NCBI GenBank assembly: GCA_011033025.1
Contig: WFMF01000410.1
Span: 98,648 to 162,647 of the forward strand
Length of the DNA: 64,000 nucleotides
Origin: Beroe forskalii
Taxonomy: Eukaryota > Ctenophora > Nuda > Beroida > Beroidae
Direction: 5' to 3'
Shown: in pieces, positions 45,946 to 57,885 of the stretch
Numbering within the stretch: position 1 is the first letter of the stretch
Layout of the letters: the number at the start of each line of letters is the position of its first letter
Translations under genes and position numbers: made by a program
Notes under the pieces: generated by a model
What the model was told of the DNA's origin: nothing
Database searches by the model: none
Seen by the model: only the letters and a program-made list of their open reading frames with translations

Positions 45946-48039
45946 TTCATGAATCGCTTGGGAAGGGGAGCTCCAACGAACGTCTCCGGTTCTTCCTGAA
46001 AATGAAACTCAAGATAAAATGCATTAAAACTTATAAATTATGATTATCATATTCACAGAAACTTTTTCATAAGGGGTTGAACCAATGCATGCATCGAAGG
46101 AATGAACAATCGCATAGCCCCGACACCCACTATCATTCTATCAAGTGGTTGTGTTGTGGATGCAGGATATGTTGGTTAAGTGGATGCAGTGTGTGGTTTA
46201 ATGTAGGCGGACTTAGAGCTACACGTGCAGATGTGGTTACTGGTTACAGGGGAAGGGGGAGTGTTAATAATCTACCAGTTACTGAGTGGATCACACCCTG
46301 CCTCACCCTCTCACACCCTGCCTCACCCCCTCACACCCTGCCTCACCCTCTCTCACACTCCCCTTGGTTTAGTGGGTCACACGCCCCGGACGGTTATTAT
46401 TTAAAGTAACACTTTGATAACTTACACCCATGGAGTAGATTAATATTAATCAAGTTATAGCCTGGCAGTAATATCTTACACCGACACTTTCATGGTCCCT
46501 TCATAGTTCATGGCACTACTATGAGTTTTTCTGAGACTACATCATCATTAAAATTTTGAACTAAATCAATTAATCATTCATACAGTTCATGGTTTTTGAA
46601 ATTTTAAATCTCGATTTCTCAATATACTGTAAACTTACTTTCTTAAATTGAATCACTGATAATCTGAGCTGGTTCTGTCACTGAACTAGAAACTTCAAAC
46701 TAAGAAACGCCTATGAAACAACAGTAGGACGATAACGCTTGATAACGCGGAATTTTTGACGTTTTTTAAAAACAATAAGCCCTTTTACCTTTTTATCAGT
46801 AGTAATATGATATTTGTTTAGCGTTATGCCAATAATAGACTTAATTGCCGTGTCCTCATTATTAATTATCTTTAAACTTGAACACAAAATAAAAAGCCGT
46901 CATTATAGGGATATTTCGACATATGCTTTATGCCATTTTCAACCTGAATTTAGATTTATTATACAATGCTAACAAGCGAATATATAATAGTTATTGCCTA
47001 CAAGCACGCTGAAGATGATCTTTTAAACTGGTAAATTTAAACTAGACGACCTTACACAAAATCACAAAAATATGTTACATTACGTAGCAAACCAACAAGA
47101 AATTAATAAATTACTATCTAATGTAATCACTGATGAAATGTACTAGATAAAGTGTTAAAACCGATACAAAATCAATGCATACGTACAAAGCAGTACTTAG
47201 AAAATGTTGAGCGGAATCGACCACTCCTGCGTATTAAGTGTCTGTTTTCTACCTAATTTGAGCATAATACTCTCCATATAGCGAAGCCGAAGATCGTGTG
47301 AACATCTTCCAAGGATTTCAGTGTCCTTGAAGTCAAATTCACACTCGGGATCACCCGTTTCGGATATGTGCAAATGAAGGGCACTATTCTTAGTCCTAGC
47401 ATTAAGATGACCGTTAGAACCGTAAAATCTTTCGTAAACTGTGTTTTGGTTTTACCCAAATAAGCCGCACTCGGCCCACATTTTTTACATTTAGTGTAAT
47501 ATATTACTCCAGATTTACATTCAAATGGTAGAACATCTTTAAATTTAAACAAATTACCTAATGAAAGACCTCTCTTAAACACAACTTTAAGCTCAACACA
47601 CGGGTAAAATTTAGTTATTACTTTCTTCAATTGTTTAGCTAAGTGAAAAGAAGACGGACCCAAGAAGGGTAATACTAAAACAATAGATTTCTTACTTACC
47701 AAGGATCGACCGAGGCCTCGGCTCGGCCTCGGTTTTCACCGAGGATTGGGGTTTTACCGAGGCCTCGGCCTCGGCCTCGGTCAGAATTGCCAATCCTCGG
47801 AATGCCTCGGCCTCGGTCATTTTAAATTCCAATTCTCCTCGGCCTCGGCCGAGTTTTTATAAATTTGCCGAGGATTTTACCGAGGATTTTAAAGGAAAAT
47901 ATCCATATTTAATAACAGGAAAAACCTGAATTTTATTTGAAAAGGGCCCAAAAATAACTTGTATGATTTATTTGAAAGGTCTTGAAACATTTGATGAACT
48001 GTGGCCATCATATTTATTTGACTAGCTTCTCGTCAAAAA

Positions 48040-49380
48040 TAGGAAAAAATGGGTAGGTAGAAATTTAGGAGCTTCAATTTAATTCACTAGCACTGCACGT
48101 CTCAAGTTGCTGCCGTGATTTTTTCGACCAGTCTCGTCGATAATAAGCAAGAATTGAAGTGAAACCCTATTGAGGCACCAATTTAATCTGATCTGAACGT
48201 CTGGCTTCTGGGGGCTGCCGCCTTCCTCCCCAGACCCTGCCTAGCACTGTATTAAGTTGCTGCTGTGAATTTTCCTCGATCAGTCTCGTCGAAAATAGGC
48301 AAGAATTGAAGTGAAATCCTATTGAGGAACCAATTTGATCTAATCTAAACGTCTGGCAGCTGGCCTTTTGGGACTGCCGCCCACAGACCCCTGCCTAGCA
48401 CTGTACTTAAGTTGCTGCCGTGGATTTTTCTCAACCAGACTGTTTTAAACTTTACAAAACTACTATATACAATCAAAATTGAGACCTGAAGATGTCGTAG
48501 AACGACGAAATTTGTTGTTAAGAACCACATCGTTTCCATTTGTAAGTGTACCACTGAATCAGAGAATAAATAAAGTACTCATTATTACAATTATGGGACT
48601 CTTATTCAACGTCCCGATCCGTAAATTTTTCGAAAAAGGCAAGATTCAAAGTGAGATCCTATTGAAGCACCAATTTTTAATCTCATCCGAACGTCTGGCT
48701 TCTGGGGGCTGCCGCCCCCAGACCCCTGCATAGCACCGTACTTAAGTCAGTAAGTCACTGCGGTGATTTTTCTCCGATCAGTCTCGTCAAAAATAGAAAA
48801 ATAGGCAAGAATTGAAGTGAAATCCTATTGAGGCACAAATTTAATCAATTGCAAATCTTAACGTCTGGCATCTGGGGGCTGCCGCCCCCGACCTCTCCCT
48901 AGTCCCTAGCACCGTACTTAAGTTGCTTCCGTGAATTTTGCTCGACCAGTCTCGTCGAAAATTGACGAGAATTGAAGTGAAATTATATTTAGGAACCAAT
49001 TTAATCTAATCTAAACGCATGGCATCTGGGGGCTGCTGCCCCCAGACCCCTGCCTAGGACTGTGGTACTTATGTTGCTGCCATGATTTTGTCCTTGAAGA
49101 GTCTTGTAGAAATTAGGCAAGAATTGATGTGAAATCATACTGAGGTACCAATTTAATCTAATTTGAACGTCCGGCTTCTGGGGTGCCGCCCCCAGACCCC
49201 GCCCAGCATTGTACTTACGTTGCTGCCATGATTTTGCTTTTGAAGAGTCTTGTAGAAAATAGGCAAGAATTGAAGTGAAATCCTTTTGAGGCACCAATTT
49301 TCAATCTTATCTGAACGTCTGTCTTGTGGGGCTACCGCCCCCAGAGCCTGCTAAACATTGTCAAATAGGAAGCAACGTCA
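48040..49380. repeat. ~155-bp repeats, about seven copies, inside the hAT-like element
   Basis: Each unit has a hairpin CTGGGGGCTGCCGCCCCCAG, then ACCCCTGCCTAGCACTGTAC, a TTAAGTTGCTGCCGTGATTT segment and GGCAAGAATTGAAGTGAAAT. The hairpin-plus-ACCCCTGCC core also occurs in the unrelated-looking hAT-like element at 24700. Confidence 0.88.
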
Positions 49381-49509
49381 AACCTAAAGCACTGTTAGGT
49401 TACAGATGTGAAAGAAGTCGCAAGACCAAATTTTATAAACCTTTGTCTTGTATTTTAGGTATTCCATCTCTCTATTAACATACAAAACAATACCTATTAT
49501 CTACTATAC

Positions 49510-49800
49510 ACTTATCAAGGGTCAGTGGTGTATTAAGCACAGGATCCAATGATCCTGAGTTCGAATCCCGGTAGGTAAGCGCCACTGAGCTAAGGGTGAG
49601 AGATTCATCTTGAGCCTATGCAGCCCGACGGTTCACTCAGCCGAGCGTACAGGAAACTGTGCAGGAGGGTTAAATGAGGAGAAGCCCATTGCAGCGAAGT
49701 CTCGGGCGAATAAAGTATGGATTACACTTCCTTAACCTTTTAACCGTCACTGGCTTGATTACACTTGAATCCTTCGATTCCTGTCATTGGCCGTACGGCT
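49510..49800 (+). mobile_element. Possible tRNA-derived SINE-like segment
   Basis: GGGTCAGTGGTGTATTAAGC resembles an A box, CAGGAT..ATCCTG forms an anticodon-like stem, and GAGTTCGAATCCC is a good B box (RNA polymerase III promoter). A non-tRNA body follows. No poly(A) tail or clear target duplication was found. Confidence 0.4.
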
Positions 49801-50474
49801 ATTTGAATAAAAGTAAAACCTTCAAAATTAAAAAATAGTATACTATGCTATATTATGCTCGTTGAGGTCTCATACAGGTCCCTTGCAGGGGACCTGTATG
49901 AGATAAGATGAATAATAAGTGCAAATAATGCAGTTAAGATCTAGTTATATTACGGTCCACTGAACAATATCAATTAGTTTTGAACTTTTCCAACAAAACG
50001 GTGCAGTTGTGGTGATCCGGTCAAATTGTTGAAAATATCCACTGAAATCCTCGGCCTCGGCCTCGGCCTCGGTGCAAATTAGGGCACCGAGGACTCGGCC
50101 TCGGCCTCGGTCAAAATTTTAGATCGTCGTTTTCCTCGGCCTCGGCCTCGGTTGAAATTTCAGATTTTCGTTTTCCTCGGCCTCGGCCTCGGTCAGAAAT
50201 CTGCCCCTCGGTCGATCCTTGTTACTTACTGTATCAGTGGATCACTATATTTCTTTTCTAAAAATTCATTAATACACCTGTGAATTAAATGTGCAGGAAA
50301 CCCATTACTTTTAAACTTGTTAATAAGATGAGTTAAATCTTTATGAAACCAAGCATAAGTAGTGGCAATGGAATAAACCCTATAAATCAAACATTTAATT
50401 AAGCTAAATTTGTAGGCAATAGGAACAAAGCTGTCGAATCCGTAGAACAACCCTCGGTCTGTAGCTTTCACTTC

Positions 50475-51295
50475 ATAAATGGCATTGATCCCTCCACACA
50501 GTTTGATCTTGAACTAGAAAGTGATAACAAACTGGGTTTCCTAGACACCTTGGTTCACCGGACATTGTCCGTGCCTTCCACTGAGGTTTCTACCAAAGTG
50601 AAAGCTACAGACCGAGGGTTGTTCTACGGATTCGACAGCTTTGTTCCTATTGCCTACAAATTTAGCTTAATTAAATGTTTGATTTATAGGGTTTATTCCA
50701 TTGCCACTACTTATGCTTGGTTTCATAAAGATTTAACTCATCTTATTAACAAGTTTAAAAGTAATGGGTTTCCTGCACATTTAATTCACAGGTGTATTAA
50801 TGAATTTTTAGAAAAGAAATATAGTGATCCACCTTCCCATACTGATACAGTAAGTAAGAAATCTATTGTTTTAGTATTACCCTTCTTGGGTCCGTCTTCT
50901 TTTCACTTAGCTAAACAATTGAAGAAAGTAATAACTAAATTTTACCCGTGTGTTGAGCTTAAAGTTGTGTTTAAGAGAGGTCTTTCATTAGGTAATTTGT
51001 TTAAATTTAAAGATGTTCTACCATTTGAATGTAAATCTGAGTAATATATTACACTAAATGTAAAAAAATGTGGGCCGAGTGCGGCTTATTTGGGTAAAAC
51101 CAAAAACACAGTTTACGAAAGATTTTACGGTTCTAACGGTCATCTTAATGCTAGGACTAAGAATAGTGCCCTTCATTTGCACATATCCGAAACGGTGATC
51201 CCGAGTGTGAATTTGACTTCAAGGACACTGAAATCCTTGGAAGATGTTCACACGATCTTCGGCTTCGCTATATGGAGAGTATTATGCTCAAATTA
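50475..51295 (+). pseudogene. Penelope-like RT/GIY-YIG fragment, right copy
   Basis: From about 50475: QFDLELESDNKLGFLDTLVH, then KATDRGLFYGFDSF as in the left copy, through FECKS. A one-base loss near 51040 and a one-base gain in an A run near 51066 break and restore the frame around the GIY-YIG start. Downstream it reads AYLGKTKNTVYERFYGSNGH and ends IFGFAIWRVLCSN. Longer at its 5' end than the left copy, still without palm motifs. Confidence 0.85.
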
Positions 51296-52535
51296 GGTAG
51301 AAAACAGACACTTAATACGCAGGAGTGGTCGATTCCGCTCAACATTTTCTAAGTACTGCTTTGTACGTATGCATTGATTTTGTATCGGTTTTTAACACTT
51401 TATCTAGTACATTTCATCAGTGATTACATTAGATAGTAATTCATTAATTTCTTGTTGGTTTGCTACGTAATGTAACATATTTTTGTGATTTTGTGTGTAA
51501 GGTCGTCTAGTTTAAATTTACCAGTTTAAAAGATCATCTTCAGCGTGCTTGTAGGCAATAACAATTATATATTCGCTTGTTAGCATTGTATAATAAATCT
51601 AAATTCAGGTTGAAAATGGCATAAAGCATATGTCGAAATATCCCTATAATGACGGCTTTTTATTTTGTGTTCAAGTTTATTCTACTACTCCGCTTCCCGC
51701 CCAATAATTATCTTTAATTCTCAAGTCACCTCATAGCACCTCCTAAGATACTAGATAAATTTTTAAAAGTTTTCAAATATTCTTACAATCTATAAAACCG
51801 AACCAGATTCTCGATACATCAAGCAACTTTCCCGGGTCAGCTGTGCTCTGAGAAAACTACAAAAACGTAAAAAACTAAAAAAGAGAAAACAAAAGGTGGA
51901 AAGGAGAACACGGCTTGTTGAAACGCCCTAAATCCCAGAGTCGGCAGCGTGATGCACCGGTAATTTCACTTCTCCTGTGATTTCACGGTTAAATAACTTA
52001 ATCAGGCGCAGCGCAATTTGATTAGCTGACTGTTAAAAACATCAGTAAAAAGTTTTAAGTGAAGTATTAATTCCTGTCCAGCGCCACATCCATCTTATCC
52101 TGGTGAATGGCTTATTCATCAGAAATTGTTTAATTGGCGACGAAAAATGGCCTTGATTCTTATCAATTTCATTAATTTCAGTTGGTATTATTTTTCCAGA
52201 AGAACTCCAAGCGACCATGTTTTATTAACCACAATGCTCGAGGATTGCAACCCATTCTTCCTAGTAAGAATGAATCGACTCAGTAACTTGGTGTTCTCTG
52301 AAACACTCTCCCTTTTCCAACTTTTCTACTACTAGCTTACTAGATGAGTAGATGTTACTATTTTAGCTTACTAAGTTACTAGGTGTAACACACAATACTA
52401 TATCGACTTAACCCCATTCAGCGCCTCTCTCCTATTGGTTTATTGGGTGAAGCACCCCTAAAACCCCGGGTTTTAAATACCGGGTAATCTGTTGATACTC
52501 ACACTCTCTTTACACCCCTTTATGGGAGGGTGTGA

Positions 52536-52613
52536 TGACGTCATTATCAGGGATTAGAATGGGGCGTTGATGACGTCATTATCAGGGGTTAGAATGGTGA
52601 GTTGATGACGTCA
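52536..52613. promoter_or_regulatory. Two adjacent 35-bp CRE-phased elements (left arm)
   Basis: TGACGTCA at 52536, 52571 and 52606, each 35 bp apart, with TTATCAGGG(A/G)TTAGAATGG between. Another element starts at 52701 with a degenerate partner TGACGCTA at 52736. A TATA-like CCCCTTTATG (opposite strand) lies just before the first, mirroring the right-arm TATA. Confidence 0.7.
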
Positions 52614-54066
52614 CACTATTCCAGGGACCTGGGTACCCCTTGACAATGGGAGGGGAAGAGAGAATGGGGAGGGTTCTGTGTGAAGAATAGGAGGGTGTGA
52701 TGACGTCATTATCAGGGATTAAAGTGCTGAGTTAGTGACGCTACATTGGTTATTTTAGAAGTGCACCGCCATGTAAAGAAAGAGGGAGAGGTGGTGCAGT
52801 GATTAAGGAGATTTGCCATTTGACATATCCGGAAATTTGACCACGTTAATTACCCATGATTTACACAATTATTACAGAGGATTTCTGATATTGCAGTACA
52901 AGTATCCAGGCTAGTAATTGAACATTTCACATCTTGGATGTAATTTGTAAAGATAGGGAATTTGCATTGGAGTATATTTGAGGAGTTAGTTTAGGTAGCG
53001 GTTGGTCGACTACTGTATTCGAGAATGTAACCGTATTCTGGAATGATCTACTGACAACAAAAAGAAATATCCTCCTTCCGATTTCCCTCGTGTAGAGAAT
53101 GTGCCGATCTTTCACAGAAGTACAAAGCAATGACACTACCACACAGGTCCTGACTCCTGATACCCCTGAAGAAACAGGTCCTGATGTCAAGTGCCGACTT
53201 CAGGCGGCTTCAGGGCTAACATCCGGTTACCACATTAGAAGAAACCAACTTCAGGGTCGCTATTCTGCCAGTTGTAATCATTCCATCATCAAATATCATT
53301 ATCGTACAGTATATTGACTATATTTTTTCCTAACCAAATGATTGCTGCAGTAGATCCTTTCCCACTTCAGCAGATCACTGGTTGGAAGTCTGAGCTCTGA
53401 AGAAGAAATCTGAAGTAGGGATCTGTCTCAGAAAGTCTGCTGCATGATTTTTTACGAAGTAGTTGTAATTAGTTGGTACTGGTTATAACAGAAGCAAGTA
53501 GGTACTGGGTGACACCCCCTTACACACCAGGGAGCTACCAGTAATGATCAAGTGATTACAGAGAAATCACATGACCATTACAATACACAATGACTTGCGA
53601 CATTCCCTTCCTAAAAGATCCCCATTTACTACCACAGAAAGACCCATGGAGCTGCTAGAATGAAGGTACTGAGCTTTGCAACAATCTGTGTTTGAGAAGA
53701 ATAGGTTATTTTTGCGACCTGGAGTTTACAAGTTAAACACTTGCAAAGTGTGCAGGCTTCAATTCTTCTGTAAAATATATATGAAGTAGCTCGTGTTTTG
53801 AGGATGCTGTTGTTTACAGGAACTAACCCGGGCCCACCTCACACGCTTACTACGTGTTCCTGAGGTCTGCACCAATCAGGGAGCAGCTCCTGAGGTCTGC
53901 ACACTCACCAACCAATCAGGGAACGGGATTACCTCTGATACCATCCAATCAGAGCACAGTATCACAGCCACGTGCATGTTGTAAAAGCTGTGAAAAACAA
54001 ACTAAAGCACTTGTTAGAATGAATATGATTATTAGCAGCTTGAGATAAGGATTAGGAAGAGAAGAG

Positions 54067-54109
54067 TGACGTCATTATCAGGTCTTAGTGTGGTGAGTTG
54101 GTGACGTCA
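54067..54109. promoter_or_regulatory. 35-bp CRE-phased element (left arm)
   Basis: TGACGTCA at 54067 and 54102 around TTATCAGGTCTTAGTGTGGT. Mirror in the right arm at 59857-59899 (TGTCGTCA and TGACGTCA, again 35 bp apart). Confidence 0.7.
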
Positions 54110-54363
54110 CAGAGTCAACTGCTCGCTGAATATGTTATGATTACAATGCATAATGAGCAGTTACACACTGTTAAAATGCTAAGTATGGCATGCTAGCGAT
54201 CTCAGTATGTAAAAATAGTGTGTGTCATTGAGTTTAGAATGAGTTTAAGTTTTTAAAGAGTGTTTAGAGTAAATAATGTGTTTGATGAGCGTTAAACACC
54301 TTGCAAAATATCCGAGAATTGGTAGGTTGATGCGTGAAATGGGGCATTACAATGTGATCAGTA

Positions 54364-54500
54364 CTTCAGTAGGAGAAAAGGTGTTCTATGCTCTTATACT
54401 TATTCAAGCTGATCAATCTGAATTTATCAGTAACTGATAAATTCAGATTGATCAGCTTGAATAAGTATAAGAGCATAGAACACCTTTTCTCCTACTGAAG
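54364..54500. repeat. Perfect 68-bp hairpin with 1-nt loop
   Basis: CTTCAGTAGGAGAAAAGGTG at 54364 is matched without mismatch by its complement ending at 54500. The turn is at 54432. In the right arm (59535-59610) only one side of this hairpin is present, so it arose after arm duplication. Confidence 0.93.
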
Positions 54501-54939
54501 CAACTGTTGCTCAATAAAAGTATGAATTGGGGGCTAGTGAAGTAGTGAAGATGGATTAGAAGTTCGAAAGTCTCAATCTTTCATAGAAATAACCTAGAAC
54601 CCTCTTTTAAGGCTATTGTATGGCACTAGACAATAGGATCCCAGAAGTCAGAGTATTACCGAGGACTCCCACATTAAACCCCTGAGAATGTACGAACACA
54701 CACACACAAACACACCATTATTATTATTATTATTATTGAGCTAATAGCCACCCACTAATACACTGCCAATAGAATTCCTACTAAAGAATGTGGACCTAAT
54801 ATTCCTCATTCCCTCCTACTATTCCCCACTATTAGTGGAGTATATCATGGACCCCTCTAACTGACTAATGTAGAACGGGTCACGAACATGCCCCCATCGC
54901 GTGATACTCGGCTCTACTGAAGCTCTGGAATAGGCGGTG

Positions 54940-54982
54940 TGACGTCATCAACTCAACCTTCTAAACTGTGATAGTGACGTCG
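54940..54982. promoter_or_regulatory. 35-bp CRE-phased element, inverted core (left arm)
   Basis: TGACGTCA at 54940 and TGACGTCG at 54975, with the core read as its complement (CAACTCAACCTTCTAAACTG). Mirror 59072/59107 in the right arm has both octamers perfect. Confidence 0.65.
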
Positions 54983-56049
54983 CTGTACAATGTGTGTTAT
55001 TTTAGGGAGGCTAATGGAGATGTGTGGTGAGTGACCGTGAAATGACTTCATACATGATTTCATAGGTCATTATAATATCTAGGGTTTGGATATTAACCAT
55101 AAGCCCCTCGGGGTCCGAAAAGTGATTCAGCATTAAAATTGATCATTGATTTTTCATTAATTTCAGGAATGAAGGACAAAGTACCTAAGAACTGTGCAGG
55201 ACAGAAATAACAGACTGTTTGATTTCTACAATTCATTCTAAGTCATGATATAAAGTCTCTTAATATCTCTGTGGGACTATAATTGTCCATACTTAACATA
55301 CTTTGTGCATACCTACCCCCTACCTACCTCCTACCCCCTATGTCAGGGGTACATATCATACACACGTCACTAATCATTTCGTCACTAATCACTTGATTAC
55401 AGGGACAGCATAATGGTCATTGCTGCCCTGATACACTCTGATACAGCGAGTAACATGGCGTGTAGGCCTGTGATTATATCTCACATCCACCATGGCACTA
55501 TGAAGCGACGTACATTATCATCGGATGGCGAATGGACACCAGAGGTCCAGAGAAATATACCTTTTTTCAGACGTTTAGAACTGAGAAGAAGGAGAAATTG
55601 AATGGTTAAATAACTCCTAGAAATGTGAATTATAAATGCTAAAAGTTCACAAGCATTCCTTCGGGATCCTCACCTCTGCTTGAACAACGAAATCAGGGAA
55701 ATTTTCATCCTTTAACTCTTGTGTTGTCATGGTAACTGGTCCTGTTGTCATGGTAACTGGAACTGTTGTCATAGTAACAGAGCCTGTCATGATTCCAATG
55801 TCTTCTTCTTTTAACATATCCCTTCTTCAAACATCTTAATTTGCTGAACACAGCAGGAATTTTGATTAAACTCATTGACGAAGTAACCTAAACCTAAACG
55901 ATTTTTGATTTCAAAATTTTCAACAAAAGAACGAACGAACAAACGTCGGCAAACAAAATGAGAGCACCAACTACAAAAGTAAGAAAATAAATTCTAATGA
56001 ACGAAAAACTGCTTGAACTAGACCTATACTTAAGTGATAAGTCAAACGC

Positions 56050-57400
56050 ACAATTGTATACCTAAGTCAGGTATAAGGAGGAACGCACTTCAAGTACAAG
56101 TCAATAAGTCAGGTATAAGGAGGAACGCACTTCAAGTACAAGTCAATAAGTCAGGTATAAGGAGGAACGCACTTCAAGTACAAGTCAATAAGTCAGGTAT
56201 AAGGAGGAACGCACTTAAAGTACAAGTCAACAAGTCAGGTATAAGGAGGAACGCACTTCAAGTACAAGTCAATAAGTCAGGTATAAGGAGGAACGCACTT
56301 CAAGTACAAGTCAACAAGTCAGGTATAAGGAGGAACACTTCAAGTACAAGTCAACAAGTCAGGTATAAGGAGGAACGCACTTCAAGTACAAGTCAAGTCA
56401 GGTATAAGGAGGAACGCACTTCAAGTACAAGTCAATAAGTCAGGTATAAGCAGTAACGCACTTCAAGTACAAGTCAACAAGTCAGGTATAAGGAGGAACG
56501 CACTTCAAGTACAAGTCAACAAGTCAGGTATAAGGAGGAACGCACTTCAAGTACAAGTCAACAAGTCAATTATAAGGAGGAACGCACTTCAAGTACAAGT
56601 CAACAAGTCAGGTATAAGGAGGAACGCACTTCAAGTACAAGTCAACAAGTCAGGTATAAGGAGGAACACTTCAAGTACAAGTCAACAAGTCAGGTATAAG
56701 GAGGAACGCACTTCAAGTACAAGTCAACAAGTCAGGTATAAGGAGAACACTTCAAGTACAAGTCAACAAGTCAGGTATAAGGAGGAACGCACTTCAAGTA
56801 CAAGTCAACAAGTCAGGTATAAGGAGGAACGGAACATACAAGTCAACAAGTCAGGTATAAGGAGAACATACAAGTCAACAAGTCAGGTAAGGAGGAACAC
56901 TTCAAGTACAAGTCAACAAGTCAGGTATAAGGAGGAACGCACTTCAAGTACAAGTCAACAAGTCAGGTATAAGGAGGAACGCACTTCAAGTACAAGTCAA
57001 CAAGTCAAGTCAGGTATAAGGAGGAACGCACTTCAAGTACAAGTCAACAAGTCAGGTATAAGGAGGAACGCACTTCAAGTACAAGTCAACAAGTCAGGTA
57101 TAAGGAGGAACGCACTTCAAGTACAAGTCAACAAGTCAGGTATAAGGAGGAACGCACTTCAAGTACAAGTCAACAAGTCAGGTATAAGGAGGAACGCACT
57201 TCAAGTACAAGTCAACAAGTGATCAGGTATAAGTCCAGGATAAGGAGGAACACTTCAAGTACAAGTCAACAAGTCAGGTATAAGGAGGAACGCACTTCAA
57301 GTACAAGTCAACAAGTCAGGTATAAGGAGGAACGCACTTCAAGTACAAGTCAACAAGTCAAGTATACAAGGAGGAACGCACTTCAAGTACAAGTCAATAC
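56050..57400 (+). repeat. 42-bp satellite at the centre of the palindrome (~32 copies)
   Basis: Unit AAGTCAGGTATAAGGAGGAA, then CGCACTTCAAGTACAAGTCA and AC. The 42-bp period keeps a 14-codon frame open over several units, but frame breaks from partial units make coding unlikely. Inverted remnants occur at 57886-57975, so the satellite existed in both arms. Confidence 0.95.
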
Positions 57401-57885
57401 TATGGAGTATCTTGCTTTGACGCACGAGGTATTTGGGCGGTGGGTTTCCAAATACCAACTGCTGACACTGCCCACTCTAACTCAGAGTGCCATTTACTTG
57501 ACCTGGCATATTAGTGCACTATTACCCTCCTAAGTCCTGCAGGAGCCAGGTTATTGATGTCATTATCTGACTCTAAGTGACATGAGCTGTTGACGTTCAC
57601 TCGCCTACTTCTCCTAGTTTAGTTTTACTGCGAGCTAACATTGGCTGGTATAATAGCTCCAGTTGTCCTGAAAGTGCGAGTGTTTTAACTGAGATATTGC
57701 ATCTTGTAGCTTCGCGTTGACAGAGTTGCTGCTGAGGAGCTAGCTCCTATGACGTCAGCAACGCCCCACTCTATCCCCTGATAATGACGTCACAACCCAA
57801 CTCCTACTCCGCACTGCGTGTTGACAAGGATAATACCAGAGATTGTTGTAGTACATTCCTCGAGCTGGCTACCCGGCTTTTGTTT
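57401..57885. other. Unique centre of the palindrome
   Basis: No counterpart was found elsewhere in the window. Contains a further CRE-phased element: TGACGTCA at 57750 and 57785 (35 bp) around GCAACGCCCCACTCTATCCC. No gene. Confidence 0.7.

Larger units (their letters stand above)
47700..50221. mobile_element. Non-autonomous hAT-like element (2522 bp) inside the left Penelope copy
   Basis: Perfect 16-bp terminal inverted repeats CAAGGATCGACCGAGG; 8-bp duplication TTACTTAC (47692-47699 and 50222-50229). The right Penelope copy shows the empty site (near 50850). Both ends carry many subterminal CCTCGG hexamers, a layout known for hAT transposase binding. No transposase frame. The interior is built from ~155-bp repeats and a tRNA-like segment. 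Confidence 0.92.
47253..50471 (-). pseudogene. Penelope-like RT/GIY-YIG fragment, left copy, split by a hAT element
   Basis: The 5' part (50471-50222) encodes KATDRGLFYGFDSFVPIAYK ... CINEFLEKKYSDP, the C-terminal part of a reverse transcriptase. The 3' part (47702-47253) continues with VSKKSIVLVLPFLGPSSF and ends in a GIY-YIG nuclease (VIYYTKCKKCGPSAAYLGKT) that is frameshifted in its second half. The catalytic palm motifs of the reverse transcriptase are absent through 5' truncation. Confidence 0.85.
46863..51717. mobile_element. Head-to-head pair of 5'-truncated Penelope-like elements
   Basis: Inserted in the left arm with a perfect 13-bp target duplication TAATTATCTTTAA (46863-46875 and 51705-51717). 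The right arm keeps the empty site with one copy (about 62218-62230). The two copies face away from each other: left copy on -, right copy on +. Their last ~1 kb are inverted repeats of each other (end ACTTGAACACAAAATAAAAA). Inverted, truncated neighbours are usual for Penelope-like retroelements. Confidence 0.9.
45018..56050. repeat. Left arm of a giant inverted repeat
   Basis: From AAATCATTTGACATCTAGTT (45018) inward, the sequence is the reverse complement of the window's right end, AACTAGTTTTATGTCAAATG followed by ATTT (to 64000). Collinear matches continue through 51718-54360 (mate 59600-62220), 54500-55550 (mate 58500-59530) and 55650-56050 (mate 57950-58360). After removing the 4.8-kb insertion the arm is about 6.2 kb, the same as the right arm. 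Arms look roughly 85-92% alike by eye. Confidence 0.93.

Noticed and set aside
52126..52335. Open frame present in both arms (INFINFSWYYFSR)
   Set aside because: Beyond a short identical core the two arms differ by frameshifts and non-conservative changes, as expected of non-coding sequence.
56034..57533. Open frames across the 42-bp satellite with 14-residue repeats (SGIRRNALQVQVNK)
   Set aside because: Explained by a period divisible by three; partial units break the frame repeatedly and no start or splice context supports it.
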